Source of the DNA: Clostridium transplantifaecale
Lineage (GTDB): Bacteria; Bacillota; Clostridia; Lachnospirales; Lachnospiraceae
DNA length: 64,000 nt
Assembly: GCF_900626075.1 (NCBI RefSeq)
Contig: NZ_UYZY01000002.1
Coordinates: 868,001-932,000, forward strand
Reading direction: 5' to 3'
The position numbers were made by a program, and so were the translations under genes. Below, piece after piece: positions 45,461 to 53,513 of the stretch (within the stretch, counting starts at the first letter, position 1; each line of letters starts with the position of its first letter). The notes beneath the pieces were generated by a model. It saw only the letters and a program-made list of their open reading frames with translations, was not told where the DNA came from and searched no databases.

Positions 45461-48400
45461 TCACTTGTCGTTCTCTTCAAATTCTTCCAAATCCCTGGAC
45501 ATTCCTTTTTGCTCTTCCACAAAAACGGCAGACTGTATGATATCGTCCATGGTGGCGGCGCCTGCCTGGACAGGGTGATTAAGGACTATCTGCGGGAATG
45601 GGATGTTAATATGATTTCTGTCAAATATTAGTTTCACTTCCCGGTTCATATCCCGACAAAGCTGAAGCCGGTCCGTCTCGGCACATTGTGCCACCAGACG
45701 TATGTTTACGCTGCTGTCTCCAAGGGCTACCACGCCTTTATAAAACGGCCCGTCGACGATGGAAGGGATTCTCTGCTTCATAAGAGGAAGTTCTTTTTGC
45801 AGGATATGTTCAACACGTTCCAGTGATTCGTTGTATTCAATTCCCACGTCACAGGAGGCATAGGAGTATTGTTTAGTCATGTTGATTACCCCGGTAACAC
45901 TGCTGTTGCTTACAATTTTTATGTTTTTGCTGGCGTCCTCAATTTTCGTTGTACGCACTCCTATTTCCAGCACAGTACCCCTCCAGTCGCCGATGGTGAC
46001 AATGTCTCCGACACGGAATTCACCCTCAAATACAATGAACAGGCCGGCCAGTATATCGCTGATTAAAGACTGTGAACCCAGGCCGATGATGACGGACAGG
46101 ATACCGGCCGAGGCCAGGAGTGTCTTTGTGTCGACGCCGAACATGCCCAGACAGTAATACAGGATACAGAGTATCGTCATATATTTGATTACATTGTCCA
46201 GAAGGCGGCATACTGTTTCGCCGCGGGCTCCGAAAATGCGGGCAAAGGCCATTAAAAGCCTGCGCACGATAGCGGCGATTACATTTGCCAGTACAAACAG
46301 TATGATGGCATTTGTGATTGCAAAAATATTGAGTGAACGTTCCCACTTTCCGCTCAGTACGTATTGCATGACGGAATCATTAGCCAGGAAATAATCTTTA
46401 AACATGATTACAATGAGCAGCAGGAATGCAACGGCGCTCAGTAAGAAATTCATTACGGAGAGCAGCTTCTGCTCGGGTGTTTTTTCCTGCCAGCCGATGC
46501 CCGGGATATTACTCCACCGCACCGTAGCAGCCATTGTTTTCTTTACACGGCCGTCGGGCATCACAACATCGATCATAGGACCGTTCTCTCTTTTTTCTTC
46601 AGGTGTCTCAAAGCCGGGAACGCGTCTGCTGAGAGTTAAAATTAATCCAATTATCAGAAGGCACAGGAGACTGGCGGCGGCAGTGGTGAGCGCTACCGGA
46701 ATGCAGAAACGGTTCATTTCTGATGAGGGAACGGCTACATAAACCAGATTATCCCCGATTTCCATAGAGGAGCAATAATACTTTTCTGACTGGATATTAA
46801 CAAAATCGGAGAATTCGTCATGGAGGACAAAGTCGGTAATACCATAGTCGTAAACGCTTTTGCCAATTAATTTAGTGTCAGGAAAATAGGAAAAAGTATG
46901 CTCCTGCTTATCTATGGCAAAAGCAAATCCATGAGTTCCTACCTTTATCCCGGACAATACAGATTCAACGGTTGTATTGTCAAGCAGAGTTTCAAGTTTA
47001 TCCGGGGCGACGCAGATCTGAACAAAACCGGCCTCGCGCTCATCGGTTTCCCGCATGGAGACTCCGATATACTGACGCATTTCCCCTGTGACTTCATCGG
47101 GGCGGGCCTCCTGTATCAGATAGTCGGAGTAGCCTTTAATCAGATTTCTGAATTCGTAAGACTGTTCTTCCGGATCCCTGCTGATTTCAAAATCCCAGAA
47201 TGGGGAGTCTGTTGCAATGGTACTGCCGTTTTTGTCATAAACCCAGATGTTAATTACGTCCAGGATATCGCTGAGCTCCGCCAGATCCCGCTTATTCATT
47301 CGTTCAGGGCTGCGTTTCAGTATGTCGGCCAGAACCTGGCACTTATTCAGATAGCGTTCGTTATACTGCTCGGTCAAGGTGCCCATTTCTATTTTATTTT
47401 TCCCGTTCGTTTCCTGGATAGTCATCAGTGGATGGCGGTTACTCATTGTCTGCCTGGACAGGGAGAACAGAGTCTGCATAAAGATGGAAACAATAAGAAT
47501 GGCGATGACGCCCATAAATCCAACGGAAAACAATTTTCCGGCAACCGCGGTATTAAAATAGAATGGTCCGGCCTTTTTATAATGTGAGGAATCTTTTTGG
47601 GTCGCTTTGCTCTCTTCCTCGTTTAGAAAGATCGCATATGTAATAACCAATGTCACAACGACAAAAAAGGTTAAAAGTGTTACCAATACGGTTGCGGAAC
47701 GTGATGCGTTAATTTCTTCCCCCGGTATTGCGCAAACGGCGTAGATATTGCCGATGAGCCGGGAGGTACAGTAAAGCTCCTGGCCGTTAATTGTTACCCA
47801 TCCGGAATATCCATCTTTTAGAAGTGAGGTGTCAAATCCTGCGTTAACGGCATCCATGCCGATCAGGTTTTTATCAGGATAATACAGAAAAGAATAGTCC
47901 TGGTGGGATATTGCAAAAGCATATCCGGTAAGACCTACACTGATGCCGCTGAACACACTTGAAATAGAAGTAGTATTTTCCAGAGTATTGTAAAGCTCCT
48001 GGGGATTTATAACTACAGCGGCCATAGTTTTTTCATCAATTTTTGCGCCATAAAAACGGAGCCGGACATCATTTTTTATTACATTAAATGCCTGGGAAGG
48101 CTCAGAAGTTTCAAATACGGTTCTTAACTGGTTGTATCGGCTGGCCGTATAATCCGTATTGCGTCCTGCGGCGGCTGCCAGAGTATTTCCCTCTGTATCC
48201 AGTATTAGAATATCGTCCACCTGCATAAGTTTACTGAGCTCACGCATTCTTGAGTCTGTATAGTTGAAATCATCCTGATTACGGGCCATAAAAGCGACGC
48301 TCCTGGCTTTGGACGAATAAACCTCGTCGTAGCTGCTGATGGTCTGCTGTGTCTCCTTGTCCCGATTTTCCAAAAGAACGGTGATTTGGTTCAGTATTTC

Positions 48401-48532
48401 CACGTTTGATATTTTCTGGTTTTCTGTTGAAAGGGAAGTCTGCATGGATAAGAGAAAACCGCCCAGCAGTAAAATAAAAATCATTTCCACCAGAAGCATT
48501 ACGATTAATTTCTTTTTAAGCTGATTTGACAT
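45461..48532 (-). CDS. MscS-family channel with two extracytoplasmic sensor-like domains
   Basis: A 1023-residue membrane protein. The first half looks like a duplicated sensor: helix, Cache-like domain (about 50-275), helix, then after a cytoplasmic link another helix, second Cache-like domain (about 370-610) and helix. The copies share VFSGISVGLTGYAFAISHQD versus VLSGIKVGTHGFAFAIDKQE and a YYPDKNLIG/YFPDTKLIG motif. The C-terminal third is MscS: pore helix TLLASAGILSVIIGLGSQSL, then GLFIVFEGEFRVGDIVTIGDWRG and the beta domain. AAGGAG lies 9 bases before the ATG at 48532. It follows a solute-binding lipoprotein by 13 bases. A ligand-gated rather than purely tension-gated channel is inferred. 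Confidence 0.88.
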   Translation of the reverse strand: MSNQLKKKLIVMLLVEMIFILLLGGFLLSMQTSLSTENQKISNVEILNQITVLLENRDKETQQTISSYDEVYSSKARSVAFMARNQDDFNYTDSRMRELSKLMQVDDILILDTEGNTLAAAAGRNTDYTASRYNQLRTVFETSEPSQAFNVIKNDVRLRFYGAKIDEKTMAAVVINPQELYNTLENTTSISSVFSGISVGLTGYAFAISHQDYSFLYYPDKNLIGMDAVNAGFDTSLLKDGYSGWVTINGQELYCTSRLIGNIYAVCAIPGEEINASRSATVLVTLLTFFVVVTLVITYAIFLNEEESKATQKDSSHYKKAGPFYFNTAVAGKLFSVGFMGVIAILIVSIFMQTLFSLSRQTMSNRHPLMTIQETNGKNKIEMGTLTEQYNERYLNKCQVLADILKRSPERMNKRDLAELSDILDVINIWVYDKNGSTIATDSPFWDFEISRDPEEQSYEFRNLIKGYSDYLIQEARPDEVTGEMRQYIGVSMRETDEREAGFVQICVAPDKLETLLDNTTVESVLSGIKVGTHGFAFAIDKQEHTFSYFPDTKLIGKSVYDYGITDFVLHDEFSDFVNIQSEKYYCSSMEIGDNLVYVAVPSSEMNRFCIPVALTTAAASLLCLLIIGLILTLSRRVPGFETPEEKRENGPMIDVVMPDGRVKKTMAATVRWSNIPGIGWQEKTPEQKLLSVMNFLLSAVAFLLLIVIMFKDYFLANDSVMQYVLSGKWERSLNIFAITNAIILFVLANVIAAIVRRLLMAFARIFGARGETVCRLLDNVIKYMTILCILYYCLGMFGVDTKTLLASAGILSVIIGLGSQSLISDILAGLFIVFEGEFRVGDIVTIGDWRGTVLEIGVRTTKIEDASKNIKIVSNSSVTGVINMTKQYSYASCDVGIEYNESLERVEHILQKELPLMKQRIPSIVDGPFYKGVVALGDSSVNIRLVAQCAETDRLQLCRDMNREVKLIFDRNHINIPFPQIVLNHPVQAGAATMDDIIQSAVFVEEQKGMSRDLEEFEENDK

Positions 48533-48545
48533 GTGTGTATTCTCC

Positions 48546-49352
48546 TTATTCATTTAAATCCCATTTTTTCATTAGACTGTCAAGCCGGCCGTCGGTCTGC
48601 CACTGGTCAATCTGTGTTTGTATTTTAGGGCTCAGGGGTGAGCCTTTCGGCGTGCACACGCCCAGTTCCTGTCTGGAGAATGTTTCCGGCAGAAAGCTGC
48701 GTTCCTCATTCATATATCCGGCCAGAATACTTCCATCGCTGCATGCCGCATCGATATTTCCTTCTTCCAGTGCGGCAATTAAATCCGGATAGGTTTCAAA
48801 TTGCCGGAATGAGATACCTCCGCTAAATACCGAAGAATCGAAGCTGCCTGTGTCAAACTCGGGAATAAGTCCCAATGATACCATTTCCTCCGCCAGGTAT
48901 AAAGCCGATGTAGAACCGGCGGTTATACCAATACATTTACCTTTGAGGTCGGAAAGACTCTGGAAGAGGGAAGAATCTTCGACCATAATACGTACATAAT
49001 TCGTATAGTATGGAGCTGAGAAATCGAATTCCTGCCGACGCTCCTCAGTGATTGTAAAGGTTGCAACTACAAAATCCACCGCATTGTCTGTAAGGACCTG
49101 CTCGCGGCTTTCTGCCGTAACGCCTGTGAATTCCACTTCGCTGTACCCCATAGCCTCGGCAAGCATTTTTGCCAGTTCAACCTCCATACCGGAGTACGTT
49201 CCCGATATGGGATTCTTGTAACCGAACCCGGGGACAGAATCACGAACCCCGACGCGTGCAGTTCTACCCTGCCCTGCATTGCCGCATCCGGGCAGAAATG
49301 CAGTCAGGAGCAGAAGCAAGAACAAAATCCCATTTAGCTTTAGCTTTTTCAT
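48546..49352 (-). CDS. Family 3 extracellular solute-binding lipoprotein
   Basis: A 268-residue periplasmic-binding-type lipoprotein. The signal peptide ends FLPGCG, followed by an SBP_bac_3 domain (RVGVRDSVPGFGYKNP, GMEVELAKMLAEAMGY, VDFVVATFTITEERRQEFDFS, GKCIGITAGSTSALYL). The RxEFDFSxPYY pattern is the usual amino-acid-binding signature. GGAGGAAAGAG precedes the ATG at 49352. No ABC permease or ATPase gene is nearby; the next gene is the sensor-channel fusion, so it may present ligand to that channel or feed a remote transporter. Confidence 0.9.
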   Translation of the reverse strand: MKKLKLNGILFLLLLLTAFLPGCGNAGQGRTARVGVRDSVPGFGYKNPISGTYSGMEVELAKMLAEAMGYSEVEFTGVTAESREQVLTDNAVDFVVATFTITEERRQEFDFSAPYYTNYVRIMVEDSSLFQSLSDLKGKCIGITAGSTSALYLAEEMVSLGLIPEFDTGSFDSSVFSGGISFRQFETYPDLIAALEEGNIDAACSDGSILAGYMNEERSFLPETFSRQELGVCTPKGSPLSPKIQTQIDQWQTDGRLDSLMKKWDLNE

Positions 49353-49488
49353 CTCTCTTTCCTCCATAAGAATTGTATAGTACTATTTTATCATTTAAGA
49401 ATTGGACAGAGAAGGAGAAAAAAGACTGATTCGTTTGTAATGTGGTAAGAATTGATATTATTTAGTAAAATTGCTGAAATTGAAATAT

Positions 49489-49584
49489 AAAAAGATGCTG
49501 CACCGGATACACCCGCTCTCAGCATCCAGGTTGTTACAGAACCTGTCAGACTAAAAGAGAGATTATCTAATGCAGCATCTTTTT
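49489..49584. terminator. Long-range inverted repeat, likely bidirectional terminator
   Basis: AAAAAGATGCTGCA (49489-49502) and TGCAGCATCTTTTT (49571-49584) are a perfect 14-base inverted repeat around a 68-base loop that itself contains a CAGGTT/AACCTG hairpin. A and T runs at the ends fit termination of the minus-strand ergothionase-type operon. Confidence 0.55.
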
Positions 49585-49625
49585 TCAAGGCATAAGCCCC
49601 GTTTCCATGCCCGGTTTTTAACGGA

Positions 49626-49886
49626 TTACATTCTGGAAAAGTCATCTTTCCTGAAGAGAGAGCGCAGCAGCACCATCCATCCCCATGAGATGGAGAGGGA
49701 TGGCATGCAGGCCAGGAATATTGCTTTCACAGGCGGTATGGCCGAAAAGCAGATGGGGCCGAAGAAAATGACGAAGGTGACCACCAGCATGGCTAACAAT
49801 GTGATTTTTTCTTTTCTTGTATTAGGAGGTGTGAGAAAGATTTTTGTGAGATCTATTTCCACCTGTCTTTTTTCTGCGCTTTTCAT
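49626..49886 (-). CDS. Small two-helix membrane protein of the BCCT/lyase operon
   Basis: An 86-residue protein with a charged N-terminus (MKSAEKRQVEIDLTKIF) and two membrane helices (about 29-47 and 52-74). AAGGAG lies 9 bases before the ATG and it begins 26 bases after the lyase gene, so it is a real gene of the same transcript. I do not recognise the family. Small hydrophobic proteins at the end of transporter operons can be accessory subunits; that role is inferred from position only. Confidence 0.7.
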   Translation of the reverse strand: MKSAEKRQVEIDLTKIFLTPPNTRKEKITLLAMLVVTFVIFFGPICFSAIPPVKAIFLACMPSLSISWGWMVLLRSLFRKDDFSRM

Positions 49887-49912
49887 CTGCTTTTTCTCCT
49901 TTTATATTGTTA

Positions 49913-51448
49913 TTAATTCAATTCCCCGGTAACCGACTCCACGATGCGGACCAGCTCTCCCGAGTGGATTAACTCCCTGAGATACTCAATATAGGGATGG
50001 AGGAACATATCCTGTTCCATGACAGGAACGTGCCTGCCAATCTCTTTCATAACTGCGTCTGTGGCGGGAGCCCGGTTCACGCCGGTATCCAGAAACTGCT
50101 GTGTCTGGTAAGCGGAAAGCAGCTCGATAGCCAGGATGTATTCCAACTTTTCGGCCGCGGCTCCCGCCTTTTTACAGGCGTTGTAGCCCATTGCTACATA
50201 GTCCTCCTGGTTGCCGCAGGTAGGGGTGTTATCAATGGTAGCCGGGGTGGCAAGGCCGCGCATCTCGTTTAACAGACCGGCCTGGGTGTACTGAGGGATC
50301 ATCAGTCCCGAATTCAGTCCGGGGGTCTTGATGCAGAACCAGGGGTTTCCCGACAGGCTCTCGTCAATCAGGCGGTTGTTTCTGCGCTCGGACATCTTTG
50401 CCATGCCTACGGCGGCGATGCAGGCGCTGTCCATTTCCATGCCTACATAGGAGGAATCCGGGTTGCAGGCGGAGATTACGTCCTGGTTTCCCTCGCCCGG
50501 CCAGATGATGGGGTTATCACAGCAGGAGTTCATCTCAAGTTCAATTGCTTCCCTGGCATCCTTAAGCGTTTTTTTCGCGGCGCCGTGAAGCTGCGGGATG
50601 CAGCGGAGGGAAAGAGCGTCCTGGACACGGCTTCCCTTGTATTTTTCAATAATGCCGGAGCCGTTTAAAATTTTTCTTACATTTTCCGCCGTTTTTCCCT
50701 GCTCGCTGTGCGGACGGACAGACATGACACGCTCGTCAAATGCATTCATAACGCCCTTGCAGGCCTCCAGTGTTGCGGAGCCTACTATATCGGCGGATTT
50801 TGCGGCGTTTAAAAGGTCATAAACAGCCAGCGCCGCCATTGCGGTGGGAGAAGTGGTTCCGGATACCAGGGCAAGCCCCTCCTTGGAACTGAGTTCCAGA
50901 GGCTCCATACCGGCTCTGCGGAGCGCTTCGCTGCCGGAGAGCAGTTCACCTTCATACCAGGCCTTGCCTTTGCCCAGCAGCACGAGGGCCATGTGGGCCT
51001 CCGGGGCCAGATAGCCGACGCTGCCGCTGCCGGGAGCCCATGGGGTAACGCCTTTGTTTAAAAAGTCTCTGTAGTATTCCAGAAGAGTAAGGCGCACTCC
51101 CGAGTATCCCTGTCCTAGGTTCTGGAGAACCATAAGCATGGTTCCCCTTACCCTCTCGATGGACAGCGGCTCGCCTACGGAAACAGAGTGGGAGAGAATG
51201 ATGTTTTCCTGAAGCTTTGCCGTTTCATCTTTGCCGATCGCTTTGGTACAGAGGGCGCCGAAACCGGTGGTTACTCCGTACATGACTTTTTCTTCGGCGA
51301 CCCATTTTTCCACCAGTTCGCGGGACTTTTTAACCCTGCGGCAGTATTCGTCGGAGAATTCGACCCTGGCGCCGTATCTGACAACCGCGATAAAGTCTTC
51401 CAGGGTAATGGGGCTGCCCAGAATTATATTTTTGATACTGATATCCAT
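49913..51448 (-). CDS. HAL-family lyase lacking the MIO cofactor motif; probable ergothionase
   Basis: A 511-residue relative of histidine ammonia-lyase with the family hallmarks YGVTTGFG (Y57), LSHSVSVGEPL (H87), RVQDALSLRC, CDNPIIW, GLNSGLMIPQ and GNQEDYVAM (E415). The Ala-Ser-Gly triad that cyclises to MIO is replaced: the site reads GSGSVGYLAPEAH, giving Ser143-Val144-Gly145, and the usual Asn of NGT is Ser196 (VSGTT). Ergothionase, which eliminates trimethylamine from ergothioneine to give thiourocanate, is a known MIO-free member. A BCCT betaine transporter directly upstream supports that reading. AGGTGG places the start at 51448 rather than the GTG at 51460. Another betaine lyase remains possible. 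Confidence 0.65.
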   Translation of the reverse strand: MDISIKNIILGSPITLEDFIAVVRYGARVEFSDEYCRRVKKSRELVEKWVAEEKVMYGVTTGFGALCTKAIGKDETAKLQENIILSHSVSVGEPLSIERVRGTMLMVLQNLGQGYSGVRLTLLEYYRDFLNKGVTPWAPGSGSVGYLAPEAHMALVLLGKGKAWYEGELLSGSEALRRAGMEPLELSSKEGLALVSGTTSPTAMAALAVYDLLNAAKSADIVGSATLEACKGVMNAFDERVMSVRPHSEQGKTAENVRKILNGSGIIEKYKGSRVQDALSLRCIPQLHGAAKKTLKDAREAIELEMNSCCDNPIIWPGEGNQDVISACNPDSSYVGMEMDSACIAAVGMAKMSERRNNRLIDESLSGNPWFCIKTPGLNSGLMIPQYTQAGLLNEMRGLATPATIDNTPTCGNQEDYVAMGYNACKKAGAAAEKLEYILAIELLSAYQTQQFLDTGVNRAPATDAVMKEIGRHVPVMEQDMFLHPYIEYLRELIHSGELVRIVESVTGELN

Positions 51449-51518
51449 ATTGCTTTCCACCTTTTATTTTGTTTCTGATGTTAATAAGATATTTTGTTCA
51501 GCCTGTTCAGCCGTGTTC

Positions 51519-53141
51519 TCAGGCTTTTGCTTCTTCAGCCGTTACCTCGGCTGCTTCGGCGCCCGTGTTTTCAGCGCAGGCCTCAATATCTTTTTTCGTC
51601 TGCGGGTCAAAGAAGAATACTTTAATGCTTGCAATTAACTGAAGGATGAAAATGGCCAGCACGACGAAACCGCCGCAGGCTGCCAGATATTTAACTCCGT
51701 CCACGCCCTGTGAACCGCCGCCAAAGGCAACCATGATGCAGGCGATGAGACCGATGGAAACGCCCCATACAACTTTCTGCCAGAGTGCAGGTTCTTCGTC
51801 GTGGCGTGCGCCTTCGGTACAGAGCGCTGCGATTGTAGTGGACATGGTATCGGCCGTTGTGGAGAAGGCTGCAATCAGCGTAACGATGATAACAGGAATC
51901 AGGATAGCGCCTAACGGTACATGTTTTAAGAATTCCCAGATACCGGATACGGCTCCGCCTTCATTGATGGCGGCGATAATATCTGCCTTGCCGCTGATCT
52001 GCCAGTTGAGGGCTGTGCTTCCCCATACGGAGAACCATACGAAACCAAAGGATGCAGGCAGAATCCAGTTGATAATCAGGAACTGGCGGATGGTTCTTCC
52101 GTAAGCGATGATAGCGAAGAAGATACCCATCAGAGGAGCATAAGCAATCCAGATAGCCCAGTCGTACATGGTCCACCATGTTACAAGTGCGTCGCCGCCG
52201 ACTGTGGATGGGTCAAAACCCCAGGTCCAGAAACGATCCAGCCAGTAGCCCAGACCTACGTTAGCCATATTGAGGATGTAAACGGTCGGTCCGATAATGA
52301 AAAGAAGGATTAAAAGCACGTAGAAAATTTTGGATGTTAAACCGGCCAGCCATTTGATGCCTTTGTCGATACCGGCAACCGATGCTGCGGTAAATGTTAC
52401 GGTGATAATTGCAGTCAGGATAAACCATACGATCGGGCCCTGAGCAATGCCGTAAGCTGCGGAAAGTCCCGTTCCGATTAAAGCGAGGCCGGCGCCAAGT
52501 GAGGAAGCCAGACCGAGTGCGATTGCCAGAACGGATAAAACGTCCACCAGCGCTTTCCAGAATCCCTTTGTAATCTTCTGGCCAAACAGCGGTGTAAGAG
52601 ATGCGGAAACGGATAATTCCTGTTTGCGGTTAAAATACATGTAAGCGATAATGACGCCGGAGAGGGCATACATGGCATATGGAATTACCGTCCAGTTGTA
52701 GAAGCAGCGTCCAAGTGAGAAGTATGCGGCTTCGTTGGTGTACGGCTGGACGCCGTAACCGTTCAGCTCTCCGTATACGTTTCCAAAATAAATCAGAACC
52801 TCGTTAACGCCGTAAGTAATCAGTCCGGTCGCGATGCCGCCTGTCAGTGTCATAGCGAACCAGGAGCCGAAAGAATATTTCGATTTTGCCTGAGGGCCGC
52901 CAAGACGGATATTACCGATCTTTGAGAAGCAGAGAAGGGATACCAGAACCAGTGTCACCATTGCGACGATCTGATAGAGCCAGCCGAAGTTTCCGAGGGA
53001 CCATGTAAAGATTGTTTTGGTGACGTCCGTCAGCCAGGCATTGTTTACGATGCCGAGGATGGCGGCTCCGCCGACAACCAGGAAGCAGGGAATAAACACG
53101 CTCCAGCGGATCGGCTTAGAACTTAAATTATTTTCACTCAT
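51519..53141 (-). CDS. BCCT-family betaine transporter, probably for ergothioneine or a related betaine
   Basis: A 540-residue carrier with 12 membrane helices and the BCCT signature around WWTMYDWAIWIAYAPLMGIF with FAIIAYGRTIRQF. The Trp-rich helix is the site that binds trimethylammonium groups in this family. A C-terminal tail of Ala and Glu follows. It is the first gene of a transcript with the MIO-less lyase and a small membrane protein; 70 bases separate it from the lyase. The ATG at 53141 lacks a normal ribosome site, and a hairpin lies in the leader. Expression should depend on the sigma-54 promoter at 53214-53229. Confidence 0.9.
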   Translation of the reverse strand: MSENNLSSKPIRWSVFIPCFLVVGGAAILGIVNNAWLTDVTKTIFTWSLGNFGWLYQIVAMVTLVLVSLLCFSKIGNIRLGGPQAKSKYSFGSWFAMTLTGGIATGLITYGVNEVLIYFGNVYGELNGYGVQPYTNEAAYFSLGRCFYNWTVIPYAMYALSGVIIAYMYFNRKQELSVSASLTPLFGQKITKGFWKALVDVLSVLAIALGLASSLGAGLALIGTGLSAAYGIAQGPIVWFILTAIITVTFTAASVAGIDKGIKWLAGLTSKIFYVLLILLFIIGPTVYILNMANVGLGYWLDRFWTWGFDPSTVGGDALVTWWTMYDWAIWIAYAPLMGIFFAIIAYGRTIRQFLIINWILPASFGFVWFSVWGSTALNWQISGKADIIAAINEGGAVSGIWEFLKHVPLGAILIPVIIVTLIAAFSTTADTMSTTIAALCTEGARHDEEPALWQKVVWGVSIGLIACIMVAFGGGSQGVDGVKYLAACGGFVVLAIFILQLIASIKVFFFDPQTKKDIEACAENTGAEAAEVTAEEAKA

Positions 53142-53153
53142 GTTTTTTGTTTG

Positions 53154-53182
53154 TATGGAGGTACGCTTTATGCGTCTCCATA
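53154..53182 (-). promoter_or_regulatory. Hairpin in the BCCT leader
   Basis: TATGGAG (53154-53160) and CTCCATA (53176-53182) are perfectly complementary, with an inner ACGC/GCGT stem. In the minus-strand message it lies 12 bases before the ATG, and its 5' arm contains the only GGAG of the leader, paired within the stem. Confidence 0.55.
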
Positions 53183-53213
53183 CTCTCCTTTCCGTTTTTC
53201 TGACTTTATATAA

Positions 53214-53229
53214 AGCAAAACCCGTGCCA
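53214..53229 (-). promoter_or_regulatory. Sigma-54 promoter of the BCCT-lyase operon
   Basis: Read on the minus strand: TGGCACGGGTTTTGCT, an exact match to TGGCAC-N5-TTGC with the invariant GG and GC spaced correctly. Transcription would start about 12 bases further, some 60 bases before the transporter gene. Confidence 0.85.
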
Positions 53230-53394
53230 ACTTTTTTGGATTTTGCAAATGTAGTTAAAAATATATTATAGTATTACACAATTTTTGCTGTATTTAAAAG
53301 TATTTTGAGAGAATTTAAAAAATAAACAAAAATCATCAGAGCACCTTACAAATTAATTGGGATGGCACTGGGCGGCAGTCATATTAGTAAAAAA

Positions 53395-53433
53395 CGCATA
53401 ATAATTTGGCGTACTGCATAATGATTTGGCATA
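53395..53433. promoter_or_regulatory. Tandem 19-nt repeats, likely activator binding sites
   Basis: CGCATAATAATTTGGCGTA at 53395-53413 and TGCATAATGATTTGGCATA at 53415-53433 differ at three positions and are 20 bases apart, about two helical turns. They lie 165-205 bases upstream of the sigma-54 promoter, a normal enhancer distance, and just before the -35 of the activator gene. Confidence 0.65.
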
Positions 53434-53437
53434 TATC

Positions 53438-53467
53438 TTGACGCAGCATCTTCATTTGTGCTACACT
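53438..53467 (+). promoter_or_regulatory. Promoter of the sigma-54 activator gene
   Basis: TTGACG at 53438-53443, 18 bases, TACACT at 53462-53467. The paired repeats end 4 bases before the -35, so the activator may control its own gene. Confidence 0.65.
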
Positions 53468-53513
53468 CTGTTCAGAAAATGTCAATATTGCACAGGAGAA
53501 AGCGGGGAAAGTA

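Noticed and set aside
49391..49645. 84-residue minus-strand frame after the small membrane protein
   Set aside because: It spans the long inverted repeat, lacks a ribosome site and has no conserved features.
53353..53369. Plus-strand sigma-54-like TGGCAC followed by GGGCGGCA
   Set aside because: The -12 TTGC element is missing at the right distance.
53427..53443. Plus-strand TGGCAT-N5-TTGAC as a sigma-54 promoter for the activator gene
   Set aside because: It lacks the GC of the -12 box; TTGACG fits better as the -35 of a sigma-70 promoter with TACACT 18 bases on.
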